Part shown: positions 22,300-30,869 of the stretch, piece by piece
Numbering within the stretch: position 1 is the first letter of the stretch
Layout of the letters: every line of letters starts with the position of its first letter
Program-made: the position numbers and the translations under genes
Notes under the pieces: model-generated
What the model was told of the DNA's origin: nothing
Seen by the model: only the letters and a program-made list of their open reading frames with translations
The model's database searches: none
Source of the DNA: Zhihengliuella salsuginis
GTDB taxonomy: Bacteria; Actinomycetota; Actinomycetes; Actinomycetales; Micrococcaceae
Direction of reading: 5' to 3'
Assembly (NCBI RefSeq): GCF_014651715.1
Contig: NZ_BMXK01000009.1
Location: 1 to 64,000, forward strand
DNA length: 64,000 nt

Positions 22300-23484
22300 A
22301 TGCCGATCATTGATCCCCGCAGGAGCGGAGGAACCGGCGGGGAGCACGGGCGGACGCCGGCGCCGGCCCTCGTCGAGTCCCGGGCGCTCCTGGCCGGCGG
22401 CGTCGCGGCGCTGGTCGCGCTCGTCGTCGGGCTCATCGGTTTCGAGGGCTACCGGCCGCCGCTGGCCGGCGACCGCTCCGTCGCCGTGTTCGCGGCCGTG
22501 ACCTCCGGGACCGCCGCGGGTGCGGGCTTCGTGGCCGGCTACCTGCAGACCATCCGGGGCACCCACTCCTGGCTGTCCGCCCGGCCGCTGGCCCGGCAGA
22601 TCCTGGACGGGGCGGCGCTGGTGGTGGTCCACGCGTCGATCGCCGTCATGTCGTCCCTGGTGGTGTTCCGGATCTTCCAGGACGCGTTCTTCGGCCTCAC
22701 GGTGGATTCCTACGCCGGCGGCGTCATGCTCGCGATCGCCGCCGGCATCGCCGCGTACGCCGCCTACGACTCGGGCTCGCGCATCAACGCGTCCGCCCTG
22801 GCCCTCCTGCTGGCGGTCTTCATGGCCTCCGGCATGCTGGTCAGCATGCTCGCCGCCGAGAACCCCCTGTGGTGGCACATCATGTTCAGCGAGCTGGGCA
22901 CCGGGACGGCCGGTCTGACGTCGTTCTGGACGTTCAACACCACCATCACCACCTCCGGCATCATCCTCACGACGCTCGCCGCGTTCGTCACCCGGGACCT
23001 CACCCGGTGGGCCGCCGCCCGCGACCGCCAGGACGAGGCGGCCGGCCGTGCGCGGCGCCGCTTCCTGCGCCCGCGCGCCCGGGTGGTCCGCTGGTGCCTG
23101 ATCGGGATCGGCATGTGCATGGTGGGCATCGGGCTCGTCTCGCTGCACGTCTCCGAACCCGTGCACACCTTCTTCGTCCGGCTCCTCGCCGCGATCCTCC
23201 TGGTGCTCCTGCTCGGCATCCCGCTGTGGGCGCCCGGGTACCCGCGGGCCTTCTACGTGTTCACCTACGTCTCCACCGTGCTGCTCGGCGGGGCCGCGTA
23301 CCTCTGGTTCCCGCTGCGCTACTACAACCTCACGGCATTGGAGCTCGCCGCGGCCGGCATCGTCTTCAGCTGGCTCGTCGTGTTCATCCGCAACACGACG
23401 GCGGTGACGGGCACCGCGGCCGCGCCCGGGCGCGAGGACGCCCGGCCCGTGGACGGGTCCGCCCCGCCGGAGGCCCGTCCGTAG
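22300..23484 (+). CDS. polytopic membrane protein, DUF998-like, unknown function
   Basis: A 394-residue protein with about ten membrane segments and a 30-residue charged loop in the middle (RWAAARDRQDEAAGRARRRF, residues about 235-255). Four-helix groups with TSFWTFNTTITTSGIILTTL and GAAYLWFPLRYYNLTALELA recall DUF998/Frag1-type membrane proteins, but no catalytic or transport motif is seen. GGGAGCGGAGC precedes the ATG. It lies between the PerM-like gene and the DinB gene, whose stop is only 3 bp from its own (convergent). Confidence 0.5.
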   Translation: MPIIDPRRSGGTGGEHGRTPAPALVESRALLAGGVAALVALVVGLIGFEGYRPPLAGDRSVAVFAAVTSGTAAGAGFVAGYLQTIRGTHSWLSARPLARQILDGAALVVVHASIAVMSSLVVFRIFQDAFFGLTVDSYAGGVMLAIAAGIAAYAAYDSGSRINASALALLLAVFMASGMLVSMLAAENPLWWHIMFSELGTGTAGLTSFWTFNTTITTSGIILTTLAAFVTRDLTRWAAARDRQDEAAGRARRRFLRPRARVVRWCLIGIGMCMVGIGLVSLHVSEPVHTFFVRLLAAILLVLLLGIPLWAPGYPRAFYVFTYVSTVLLGGAAYLWFPLRYYNLTALELAAAGIVFSWLVVFIRNTTAVTGTAAAPGREDARPVDGSAPPEARP

Positions 23485-23487
23485 CGG

Positions 23488-24057
23488 CTACCGCGCCCCG
23501 ACGTCGTGCAGGTGGTGGGCGATGTCGTGCCAGGCGTAGCGGCCGAGCGTCTCGACCGTGAACTCGGATCCGTTGCTGCGCAGCCCGCGGCGGCCCAGAT
23601 CCCGCGTCAGGACCGCGTCGAAGGCGTCGGCCAGGCCGCGGCCGGCGGAAGCCAGCTGGATCGCGACCGTGCGCGGGTCCTGCTCGCGGTAGCGGTCCTC
23701 GTCGGCGGTCGCGTCCTGGTCCCAGTCCGGGAAGGTCGGCGTCTCCTCGCGGAGCATCAGGTCCAGGCGGTAGTGCATGATCCGGAAGACGTCGCGCACG
23801 TGGGCCGCGTACTCCAGCGGCGACCAGACGTTCTCCGCGGGGCGCACGCGCAGGGCGGCGTCGTCGTCGGCGGTGTCGATCAGCAGGGCGCGCCAGTCCG
23901 GCAGGCTCTCGCGCAGGGCCGCGGCCACGTCGTGGACCGTCATCGTCGAGACGTCCGCGCCGCAGTCGGGGCAGGCGTCGGTGATGACCCAGGTCCAGTC
24001 CTTCGAGTCCGGCACCCAGCCGGGGTTCTCAGCAGAGTTGTCTTCACGCGTGCTCAT
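23488..24057 (-). CDS. DinB-like metal-dependent protein
   Basis: A 189-residue four-helix-bundle protein of the DinB/maleylpyruvate-isomerase-like superfamily. Metal-ligand histidines lie in the expected places: SPLEYAAHVRDVFRIMHYRL (about residues 82-101) and RYAWHDIAHHLHDVGAR at the C-terminus. A CPDC motif near residue 30 adds a possible extra metal or thiol site. Such proteins often act as mycothiol- or bacillithiol-dependent transferases; no partner in context proves this. It is divergent from purN with only 31 bp between the starts. Confidence 0.75.
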   Translation of the reverse strand: MSTREDNSAENPGWVPDSKDWTWVITDACPDCGADVSTMTVHDVAAALRESLPDWRALLIDTADDDAALRVRPAENVWSPLEYAAHVRDVFRIMHYRLDLMLREETPTFPDWDQDATADEDRYREQDPRTVAIQLASAGRGLADAFDAVLTRDLGRRGLRSNGSEFTVETLGRYAWHDIAHHLHDVGAR

Positions 24058-24075
24058 AGTGGAAGCGTAGCCCGA

Positions 24076-24091
24076 TAAGCTGGTGCGCATG
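24076..24091 (+). promoter_or_regulatory. leaderless promoter of purN
   Basis: TAAGCT (24076-24081) ends 7 nt before ATG 24089 and no ribosome site precedes the gene. This favours ATG 24089 over the in-frame GTG at 24083. Confidence 0.6.
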
Positions 24092-24658
24092 CGAATCGTG
24101 GCTCTCATCTCCGGAACCGGCTCCAACCTCCAGGCCGTCATCGACGCCGTCGCCGCGGGCGACCTCGACGTCGAGATCGCCGCCGTCGGCGCCGACCGGC
24201 CAGGCACGCAGGGCCTGGCCCGCTCGGCGGCCGCCGGGATCGAGACGTTCGAGGTGAACTTCAAGGACTATGCGGACCGCGGCGAGTGGAACCACGCGCT
24301 GACCGCCAAGTGCCTGTCCTACGCGCCCGACTACGTCGTCTCCAGCGGTTTCATGCGCATCGTCGGCGAGGAGTTCGTCGACGCCTTCGACGGCACGTAC
24401 CTCAACACGCACCCGGCCCTGCTGCCCTCGTTCCCGGGCGCGCACGGCGTGCGCGACGCCCTCGCCTACGGCGTGAAGGTCACCGGCTGCACCGTCCACA
24501 TCGCCGATGCCGGCGTGGACACCGGGCCCATCCTCGCGCAGCGAGCCGTCGAGGTGCTCGACGACGACACGGAGGAGTCGCTGCACGAGCGCATCAAGAT
24601 CGAGGAGCGCCGGCTGCTCATCGAGGTCCTGGCGGATCTGGCCGCGCGGCAGGCTTAG
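24089..24658 (+). CDS. purN: phosphoribosylglycinamide formyltransferase (GART)
   Basis: A 189-residue enzyme that transfers formyl from 10-formyl-THF to GAR, step 3 of purine synthesis. Motifs: IVALISGTGSNLQAVIDAVA (phosphate loop), the catalytic Asn-His in LNTHPALLPSFPGAHG, and the Asp in IADAGVDTGPILAQ. The usual partner purH is 11 kb away at 35700 rather than adjacent. Flanked by a DinB gene (divergent) and a GNAT gene (convergent), so it is transcribed alone. Confidence 0.93.
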   Translation: MRIVALISGTGSNLQAVIDAVAAGDLDVEIAAVGADRPGTQGLARSAAAGIETFEVNFKDYADRGEWNHALTAKCLSYAPDYVVSSGFMRIVGEEFVDAFDGTYLNTHPALLPSFPGAHGVRDALAYGVKVTGCTVHIADAGVDTGPILAQRAVEVLDDDTEESLHERIKIEERRLLIEVLADLAARQA

Positions 24659-24720
24659 GCGCCGCGGCGGCCGGATGACGCGCCCGCCACCGCCCGTCGC
24701 GCCGCCTGGGACGAGGTCGT

Positions 24721-25275
24721 CTACGGGCGCACGGCGGCGTAGAGCAGCATGTCGCGGCGGACGCCGCCGATCAGCTGATAGCTGCGCAGGAGCCCCTCGG
24801 CGTGGTAGCCCGCCCGTTCCGCCGTCCTGATCGAGCCGACGTTCCAGAGCTCGATGTACAGCGAGATGCGGTGCAGCTGCTCGATACTCCAGGCGAAGCG
24901 CGTGAGCGCGATGAGCGCCTCGGTGGCCCGCCCTTTGCCGCGCGCCGATGGGACGATCGCATAGCCGGCGCTGGCCCGGCCCGCGGAGAGCTCGCCGAGC
25001 CACAGCCCGCAGTGGCCGATGGCCGTGTCGGTCGCCGCCTCCGCGATGGTGAAGGAGAAGCCCACGTTGTCCGCGTACCGCTGCTGCTGCCGCTCGACCC
25101 ACGCGAGCGCCGCCGCCTCGTCGGCGTTCGGCGGGAGCGTGCCAATCGTGGGAAGGTACGCGTCGGTCGACAGCTCGCGGGCCATGGCGGCGTCGCCGGC
25201 ACGGACGGACCGCAGCAGGACCGCGCCGTGTGCCGGCGGAACAGCTGGCCAGGGCGGGAACGGGACCGTTGTCAT
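24721..25275 (-). CDS. GNAT N-acetyltransferase (RimJ/RimL type)
   Basis: A 184-residue acetyltransferase using acetyl-CoA. The RimL-like layout is visible: VLLRSVRAGDAAMARELSTD at the start, FTIAEAATDTAIGHCGLWLG, the acetyl-CoA loop IVPSARGKGRATEALIALTR (R/Q-x-x-G-x-G/A) and RISLYIELWNVGSIRTAERA. The substrate could be a protein N-terminus or a small amine; relatives include ribosomal-protein acetylases. Convergent with purN, divergent from the DUF1801 gene. Confidence 0.85.
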   Translation of the reverse strand: MTTVPFPPWPAVPPAHGAVLLRSVRAGDAAMARELSTDAYLPTIGTLPPNADEAAALAWVERQQQRYADNVGFSFTIAEAATDTAIGHCGLWLGELSAGRASAGYAIVPSARGKGRATEALIALTRFAWSIEQLHRISLYIELWNVGSIRTAERAGYHAEGLLRSYQLIGGVRRDMLLYAAVRP

Positions 25276-25397
25276 GACCTCATTGTGCGCAGTACTCGGC
25301 GCCGCGGCAATGCGGTGCGGTCGACGGCCCGTGCTTCGACGGGCGCGGTTCCAGGGCTACGCTGGAGACGACCGGTGCGCCGAATCGAGGAGACCCC

Positions 25398-25850
25398 GTG
25401 AAGATGCTTCCCACCGACGCGGATCCGCAGGCGTTCGTCGCTGCCGTCGAGCACCCCGTCCGCCGCGCCGACGCCGAGCGCCTGCTGTCGCTCTTCACCG
25501 AGGCGACGGGCCGGGAGCCGGTCATGTGGGGCCCGAGCATCATCGGCTTCGGCGCCTACCACTACCGCTACGCCTCCGGCCGCGAGGGCGACGCCCCCGC
25601 CGTGGGCTTCTCCCCGCGGAAGGCGAACCTGGTGCTCTACGTCCTGGGGTCCCACGACGGCGCCGAGCCGCTGCTCTCCCGCTTGGGCAAGCACAAGCGG
25701 AGCGTCGCGTGCGTGTACGTGAACAAACTGGCCGACGTCGACCTCGACGTGCTGCGGGAGTTGATCGCCGAGAGCTACCGGCACACGATGACCGTGATGC
25801 ACCAGGAACCCGGCAGCGGGGGAGTGACGGGCAAGCAGCGGCCACGGTGA
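25398..25850 (+). CDS. DUF1801 (YdhG-like) protein
   Basis: A 150-residue protein with the DUF1801 pattern: RRADAERLLSLFTEATGREP, the signature MWGPSIIGFGAYHYRYASGR, VGFSPRKANLVLYVL and KHKRSVACVYVNKLADVDLD. The GTG at 25398 is preceded by GAGGAGACCCC. The fold resembles frataxin/YdhG; function is unproven, and iron-related or general stress roles have been suggested for relatives. Its stop is 3 bp from the convergent SDR stop. Confidence 0.85.
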   Translation: MKMLPTDADPQAFVAAVEHPVRRADAERLLSLFTEATGREPVMWGPSIIGFGAYHYRYASGREGDAPAVGFSPRKANLVLYVLGSHDGAEPLLSRLGKHKRSVACVYVNKLADVDLDVLRELIAESYRHTMTVMHQEPGSGGVTGKQRPR

Positions 25851-25855
25851 CAGAT

Positions 25856-26668
25856 CTACCCCATGCGGATGACGTTTCCGGTCACCCGGCGGCCGGCCTC
25901 CGAGACCAGGAACGCTGCCAGATCGCCCACCTCCGCCGGGTCGGCGACGGAGAAGAAGTTGATGTCCGCCGCGACCGCCTCCCGAACCGTGTCGTTGACC
26001 CAGCCCGTGTCAGTGACCGGCGGGTGGATGGCGTTTGCCGTGACGCCGAACGAACTCAGTTCCAGACTCGCCGCCAGCGTGTAGTTCACCAGTGCCGCCT
26101 TCGCAGCGCCGTAGGAGACCTCGCCCGGGAAGCCCTTCTCGCCGCCCGAGGTCAGCGAGATAATCCTGCCCCAGTCGCCGCCGCGGGCCTGGAGACGGGC
26201 GGCGAACTCAGCGATCATCAGCGCCCCGGCGCGGGCGTCGACCCCGAACTGCCGGTCGTAGGTCTCCGGTGTGACCCGATGCAGCCGGCGTCCCGCCCAG
26301 TCGGTATCGGCGTTGACGAAGGTGTCCTGGAGCGAGGAGGTCGCGTTGTTGACGATGATGTCGACTCCGCCCCAGCGTTCCTCGGCGGCGTCGAATAAGC
26401 GCGGGACGGAGGCGCCGTCGGCCAGGTCGGCCTCCACGGCGAAGGCGAGGCCTCCTCGATGTTCGATGCCGGCCACGACCGCGTTCGCATCGCGGGCGTG
26501 GCTGTTCCGCAGTGCCTCAGGCTCGTGTTCGGGTGCCTGCAGGCGCAGATACGTGATGAGGACTGCGCACCCTTCGGCTGCCAAGCGTTCGGCGATGGCG
26601 GCTCCGATACCGTGATTTGCGCCGGTGACGATGGCGACGCGTTCGGGCGCGGACGTGCTGTGGTGCAC
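25856..26668 (-). CDS. SDR family oxidoreductase
   Basis: A 270-residue short-chain dehydrogenase. GTG 26668 is chosen because AAGGAG lies 6 nt upstream and the Rossmann strand begins at residue 9 (VAIVTGANHGIGAAIAERLA). IVNNATSS replaces the usual NNAG; the Ser and Tyr-x3-Lys are in SLTSGGEKGFPGEVSYGAAKAA. The C-terminus (GRRVTGNVIRMG) is normal. An unusually long segment between strands 2 and 3 (QAPEHEPEALRNSHARDANA) suggests a specific subgroup, with FabG-like or 3-oxoacyl reductase activity possible. Substrate unknown. Confidence 0.85.
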   Translation of the reverse strand: MHHSTSAPERVAIVTGANHGIGAAIAERLAAEGCAVLITYLRLQAPEHEPEALRNSHARDANAVVAGIEHRGGLAFAVEADLADGASVPRLFDAAEERWGGVDIIVNNATSSLQDTFVNADTDWAGRRLHRVTPETYDRQFGVDARAGALMIAEFAARLQARGGDWGRIISLTSGGEKGFPGEVSYGAAKAALVNYTLAASLELSSFGVTANAIHPPVTDTGWVNDTVREAVAADINFFSVADPAEVGDLAAFLVSEAGRRVTGNVIRMG

Positions 26669-26718
26669 CGTGACTCCTTGGTTGACGGCCCGCGCCGTCT
26701 GATGTTGGTTGATTGCGG

Positions 26719-26994
26719 CTACTGCAGGTCGGAGTCCGGGGGAGCGATCCGGACCCGTCGCTGGGCGTCGACCGACGCGACGCCCTCCACGCGAGCGAAC
26801 ACCACGCGGCAGTCGCCGTCGGCACTGCCGCAGACGATCCCGAGCGTTTTCAGGACGCGCTCCACCCGCAGACCGGCTGACTCGAGGGCGGCGGTCACAT
26901 CTCCGATCTGCTCGCGGTAGGTCTCCTCGACGGTGACGATCCACTCGACGCCGCCGTCGGCGGGCCCTGCGTCTGCTGCCGGTTCATCACTCAC
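26719..26994 (-). CDS. small I9-inhibitor-like protein
   Basis: A 91-residue protein. Residues 16-85 read as beta-alpha-beta-beta-alpha-beta (WIVTVEETYREQIGDVTAAL, LRVERVLKTLGIVCGS, FARVEGVASVDAQRRVRI), which is the pattern of subtilisin propeptide/peptidase inhibitor I9 domains, where the last strand ends with the specificity residues. Such stand-alone proteins occur beside S8 peptidases in other bacteria; here a subtilase without a secretion signal lies 2.7 kb upstream. A TACGCT hexamer (27001-27006) ends 6 nt before the GTG at 26994, so the mRNA is probably leaderless. Function inferred from fold pattern only. Confidence 0.5.
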   Translation of the reverse strand: MSDEPAADAGPADGGVEWIVTVEETYREQIGDVTAALESAGLRVERVLKTLGIVCGSADGDCRVVFARVEGVASVDAQRRVRIAPPDSDLQ

Positions 26995-27042
26995 GGGGCC
27001 AGCGTACCGCCGGGCCCGCCGGACGACCAGAGGTCCCGGCCG

Positions 27043-28077
27043 TCAGCTCCCGCCCGTCCCGCGCAACACGGAATCCTTCGGCAGGACGCGCTTGACGATG
27101 TCCGTCAGGCTGACGACGCCGATCAGGCGGTCGTCGCGGAGCACCGCCACCAGTTGCTCGCTCTCCCTGCGGACCGCGGCCAGAGCCTCGTAGACCGGGG
27201 TCTCCGCGTCCAGCGCGAACGCGGGGCGGACCAGCTCGCGGATGGGGCGGTCCGACGGTTCGAGCAGCGTGTCGCGGACGTGGACCAGGCTCGGCGCCCC
27301 GGACGCCTCGGACTCGATGAGGATCCGCATGTGCCCGGAGGCCGCGGCGGCGTCCCGAACATCGGACACGACGGCGGAGGCGGGCACCGACGTCGGGTGC
27401 GCCCCCGGCCCGATGAGCTCCGCGATGGTCAGATCCTTGAGGTTGATGACCTCGGTGAGGTGGCTGCCGAACTCCTGATCGAGGGCGCCGGCGGATGCGG
27501 ACTGCTCGACCAGCTGCCGGATCGTGTCGATGTCCTGGCCGCCGACGGCCGCGCGGTCCACGGGGGCGACCCCGCTGGCGCTGACCAGCCGGTTGGCGAT
27601 GTGGTTCACCCACACCAGGATCGGGCGCACCAGCCAGATGAAACCGCGGGCGGGGATGCTCACGAGCTTGGCCGACGTCTCCGGATGCGCGATGGCCCAG
27701 GACTTCGGCGCCATCTCGCCGATGACCAGGTGCAGGAAGGTCACCAGCAGCAGGGACAGGCCGAAAGCCGTGCCGTCGGCCAGCTGGCCGGGCAGACCCC
27801 AGGAGAGCAGGATCGGACCCAGCCACGCGTCGACGGCCGGCTTGGTGACGGCGCCGAGCGCGAACGTGCACGCGGTGATGCCCAGCTGGGCGCCAGCGAG
27901 CATCATGGTCAGCTCGTTGACGCCGCGCAGGGCGGCCCGCGCGGAACGGCTCGTCGCCGCCTCCTCTTCCAGCCGGTGGTGCCGGGCGCTCAGGAGGGCG
28001 AATTCGACGACGACGAAGAAGGCGCTGAGGACGATCAGCCCGAGGGTCACCAGGGTGACGATGAGAGGGTCGTTCAT
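27043..28077 (-). CDS. CNNM/HlyC-CorC family membrane protein (DUF21-CBS), short form
   Basis: A 344-residue membrane protein: a DUF21 domain with four helices (IVTLVTLGLIVLSAFFVVVE; MMLAGAQLGITACTFALGAV), the GEMAPKSWAIAHPE loop conserved in CNNM transporters, then a CBS pair (residues about 205-330; VPASAVVSDVRDAAAASGHM, LIGVVSLTDIVKRVLP). It lacks the CorC_HlyC C-terminal domain. CNNM proteins move Mg2+/Co2+ by Na+-coupled export. Its start overlaps the end of the longer paralogue by 4 bp (ATGA), so the two probably form a heteromer. Confidence 0.88.
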   Translation of the reverse strand: MNDPLIVTLVTLGLIVLSAFFVVVEFALLSARHHRLEEEAATSRSARAALRGVNELTMMLAGAQLGITACTFALGAVTKPAVDAWLGPILLSWGLPGQLADGTAFGLSLLLVTFLHLVIGEMAPKSWAIAHPETSAKLVSIPARGFIWLVRPILVWVNHIANRLVSASGVAPVDRAAVGGQDIDTIRQLVEQSASAGALDQEFGSHLTEVINLKDLTIAELIGPGAHPTSVPASAVVSDVRDAAAASGHMRILIESEASGAPSLVHVRDTLLEPSDRPIRELVRPAFALDAETPVYEALAAVRRESEQLVAVLRDDRLIGVVSLTDIVKRVLPKDSVLRGTGGS

Positions 28078-29501
28078 TTCTGCACCTCCCCGCCGCGAGC
28101 CGTGGTTTCGTTAGCGCCATCGTCGAGGTTGTTCTCGTCGGGCTCGGTCTCGTCCGTCTCCAACACCCGTGCTGACAATTCGTTCGGCACGTGACGGGCC
28201 ACGGAGAGCACCTGGACCTCCAGCGTCCGCCGCACCGGTTTCTCGGAGACCAGGTCGTTCGCCTCCTGCGGCAGATCCACGGTCACGGTGGTGCCCGGCT
28301 CCGGAAGACCGCCCTGCTCGGCGATCAGCAATCCGGCGACGGTCTCGTAGTCGCCCTCGGGAAGGTCGTGCCCGATGGCGCGCTGGAATTCGTCGAGGTG
28401 GACGTCGCCCGTCAGTTGCCAGGAGCGACGGTGCTCGATCGTTTCGATGCTGGCCGACGGCAGGGCGTCGTGCTCGTCGGTGATCTCGCCGACGAGTTCC
28501 TCCGCCAGGTCCTCGATGGAGAGCACGCCGACGAAGCCGCCGTGCTCATCGATGACGCAGGCCAGCTCGTTCTGGGAGCCCACCAGCTCACCCAGCGCGT
28601 CCGGCAGGGACATCAGCGTCGGCAGGACCAGTGCCGGCCGCATGAGCTCTTTCGCGGTGGTGGTCTCCTCGACCGGGGTCTTGAGCAGGTCGTCCATGTG
28701 GACGACACCCACGGGCTCGTCGCCGGAGAGGACCGGGTACCTCGAGTGGGCCTCCGCCATCAACGCCCGGATCTCCGCCGCAGTGGTCTCCGGAGCCACC
28801 AGGCCGGTGTGTGTCCGGGGGATCATGGCGTGTTCGACGTCGCGATCCGGGAAATCGAGGATGCGGTCCAACAGCATCGAGAGCTCTTCGGGGAGGTCCC
28901 CGCTCTCGCGCGAGTCGGCGACGATCTGCTCCAGATCCTTGGCCGTGGCGGTCGTATCGAGGTCGTGCACCGGCTCGATCCGGAACAGGCGCAGGAAGGC
29001 GTTCGCCGCGTGGTCGAAGACCGTGATGAGCCAGCCGAAGACCGTGAGATAGATCAGCGTCGACCCTGCGAGCCGGCGGGCCAGAGGCTCCGGGGCCGCG
29101 ATGGCGAGGTTCTTCGGATAGAGCTCGCCGAAGATCATCTGCACGATCGTCGCGACGGCGAGGGCCAGCACGGTGCCGATGGAGATGCTGACGGCCGCCG
29201 GGACGCCGACGTCGCCGAGCATCTCGCCGAGTGAACGGCCGATCAGCGGCTCGGCGACGTATCCGACCATCAGGCCGGTCACGGTGATGCCGAGTTGAGC
29301 GCCGGAAAGCATGAAGGAGGTGCGCCGGGTGACCTTGAGAGCGCGCCCGGCGATCTTGTCCCCGGCCCGTTCCTGGGCGGCCAGCCGGGTGCGGTCCACC
29401 GACATGTAGGCGAACTCCTGGGCGACGAAGTAGCCGTTGGCGGCAATGATCACCGACATGACGACGACGCCGAGCAGGAGGATCAGGAGAGGCTCCAACA
29501 C
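28074..29501 (-). CDS. CNNM/HlyC-CorC family membrane protein, full-length
   Basis: A 475-residue paralogue of the downstream gene with all three domains: DUF21 (residues 1-200; FMLSGAQLGITVTGLMVGYV, GELYPKNLAIAAPEPLARRL), a CBS pair (215-345; IPRTHTGLVAPETTAAEIRA, VIDEHGGFVGVLSIEDLAEE) and the C-terminal CorC_HlyC domain (residues about 360-440; WQLTGDVHLDEFQRAIGHDL, ETVAGLLI). A polar acidic tail follows. Likely divalent-cation (Mg2+/Co2+) export or homeostasis. First of a two-gene operon; 29502-29666 upstream contains no gene. Confidence 0.9.
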   Translation of the reverse strand: MLEPLLILLLGVVVMSVIIAANGYFVAQEFAYMSVDRTRLAAQERAGDKIAGRALKVTRRTSFMLSGAQLGITVTGLMVGYVAEPLIGRSLGEMLGDVGVPAAVSISIGTVLALAVATIVQMIFGELYPKNLAIAAPEPLARRLAGSTLIYLTVFGWLITVFDHAANAFLRLFRIEPVHDLDTTATAKDLEQIVADSRESGDLPEELSMLLDRILDFPDRDVEHAMIPRTHTGLVAPETTAAEIRALMAEAHSRYPVLSGDEPVGVVHMDDLLKTPVEETTTAKELMRPALVLPTLMSLPDALGELVGSQNELACVIDEHGGFVGVLSIEDLAEELVGEITDEHDALPSASIETIEHRRSWQLTGDVHLDEFQRAIGHDLPEGDYETVAGLLIAEQGGLPEPGTTVTVDLPQEANDLVSEKPVRRTLEVQVLSVARHVPNELSARVLETDETEPDENNLDDGANETTARGGEVQK

Positions 29502-29666
29502 GGTGTATTCACCCCCGCAGATGATATCGAATCAGTCGAACGGGGAAGGGCAGAGGATCTGTCCACTGTCTTGTTGTTCACGCTCCGTGAGGTAGTTGTG
29601 CCGGAGACCAGCATTCCACACGTCCCGACGGGCCCCCGCCGTTTCCGTGCAACTCACAGGCAACAG

Positions 29667-30830
29667 TCAGGCGAGATGCGGGGGAGGGCCGACCGCCAGC
29701 CCCGAGCCGACGTCGACGGACGGCAGCTGCAGGCGCTCGGCCTCCTGGACGATCTCCGCCCACAGCTCCCGGCTGCGGAATCCGGTGGCCTCCGCGAGTA
29801 GGGCGGCCACGCCGGCGACATGCGGCGTCGCCATCGAGGTGCCGCTGATGGTGTTGTAGCGCCGCTCGCCCGGCCACGACGAGTAGACGTCCACGCCGGG
29901 GCCGGCGACGTCGACCTGGCCGCCGCGGCCCGGCAGCGTGCGCGCCGAGAAGTCGGCGACGGCGAGCTGGCTGTCGAGGGCGCCGACGGCCATCACGTAG
30001 GGGCTGTTCGCCGGGGTGCCGACGAAGCCGTCGTTGCCCGAGCTGCGGCGGGCGTTGTTGCCCGCGGCCGCGATGATCAGCGAGCCCTGTGCGAGCGCCT
30101 GGCGCCCGGCGGCCACGTACGGCGGGTGGACCTCTCGGACGTTCGCGCCGAGCGACATCGAGATGATCGCGCACTCGTTCTCCAGCGCCCAGTCGATGCC
30201 GGAGAGGATCGACGTGTCCGAGCCGGAGCCCGAATTGCCCAGCACCTTGCCCGAGTAGATCTCCGCGCCCGGGGCGACGCCGTAGCCGCGGCCGCCGTCG
30301 AGGTCGCGGGGGCCGCACGACGAACCGATGCAGTGCGTCCCGTGGCCGTGGCCGTCGCGGGCGTCCTCGCCGGCGACGAACGACTCCGCCGTCACGGTGC
30401 GCGAGGCGAAGTCCGGGTGGTCGACGTCGAACCCGGTGTCGAGCACGGCGACCCGGATGCCCGCGCCCGTGTAGCCGGACTCGACGGCGCGGACGGCCTG
30501 GACGCCCCACGTCAGCTGGTCGGTGTCGGCGAACGAGGCCGCAACCGGTCCGGAGCTCTCCGGCGCGAGGGCGTGGTAGGTCAGCTCCGGGACGACGTGC
30601 ATGCCGCGGCGGGCCTCGACGTTGCGGGCCTGGAAGGCGCCCACCTTCGCCGCCTCGCCGTCGACCACCGCGATGCCGAGACGGGGGAAGTAGGTATCGG
30701 TGCCGAAGCCCTCGGCGCTGAGCAGGCCCGGCGCCTCCTGGGCGAGAGCGGTCGCGTCGTCGGTGTCGAAGACCACGACGAAGCGGCTCTCCGACGCGGT
30801 GACGGTGTAGGACTGGTTCGGGTCGTACAT
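29667..30830 (-). CDS. S8 family subtilisin-like serine peptidase without signal peptide
   Basis: A 387-residue subtilase. The triad is intact: Asp in IRVAVLDTGFDVDHPDF (about residue 133), His in DGHGHGTHCIGSSCG (about 163), Ser in GTSMATPHVAGVAALL (about 338), plus the oxyanion Asn in AAAGNNARR. The N-terminal 110 residues contain an I9-like propeptide (RFVVVFDTDDATALAQEAPG, RLGIAVVDGEAAKVGAF) but no hydrophobic signal sequence, so it is either cytoplasmic like intracellular subtilisins or leaves by an unconventional route. AGGAGGATGCC precedes the ATG. Confidence 0.9.
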   Translation of the reverse strand: MYDPNQSYTVTASESRFVVVFDTDDATALAQEAPGLLSAEGFGTDTYFPRLGIAVVDGEAAKVGAFQARNVEARRGMHVVPELTYHALAPESSGPVAASFADTDQLTWGVQAVRAVESGYTGAGIRVAVLDTGFDVDHPDFASRTVTAESFVAGEDARDGHGHGTHCIGSSCGPRDLDGGRGYGVAPGAEIYSGKVLGNSGSGSDTSILSGIDWALENECAIISMSLGANVREVHPPYVAAGRQALAQGSLIIAAAGNNARRSSGNDGFVGTPANSPYVMAVGALDSQLAVADFSARTLPGRGGQVDVAGPGVDVYSSWPGERRYNTISGTSMATPHVAGVAALLAEATGFRSRELWAEIVQEAERLQLPSVDVGSGLAVGPPPHLA

Positions 30831-30869
30831 GGCATCCTCCTAGCTGAGGGCGGCGGCCCTCTGGCGGTT

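Noticed and set aside
20932-23166. Long minus-strand open frame opposite the PerM-like and DUF998-like genes
   Set aside because: Extremely rich in Arg, Gly, Asp and His with no domain pattern; the opposite strand has clear membrane helices and family motifs.
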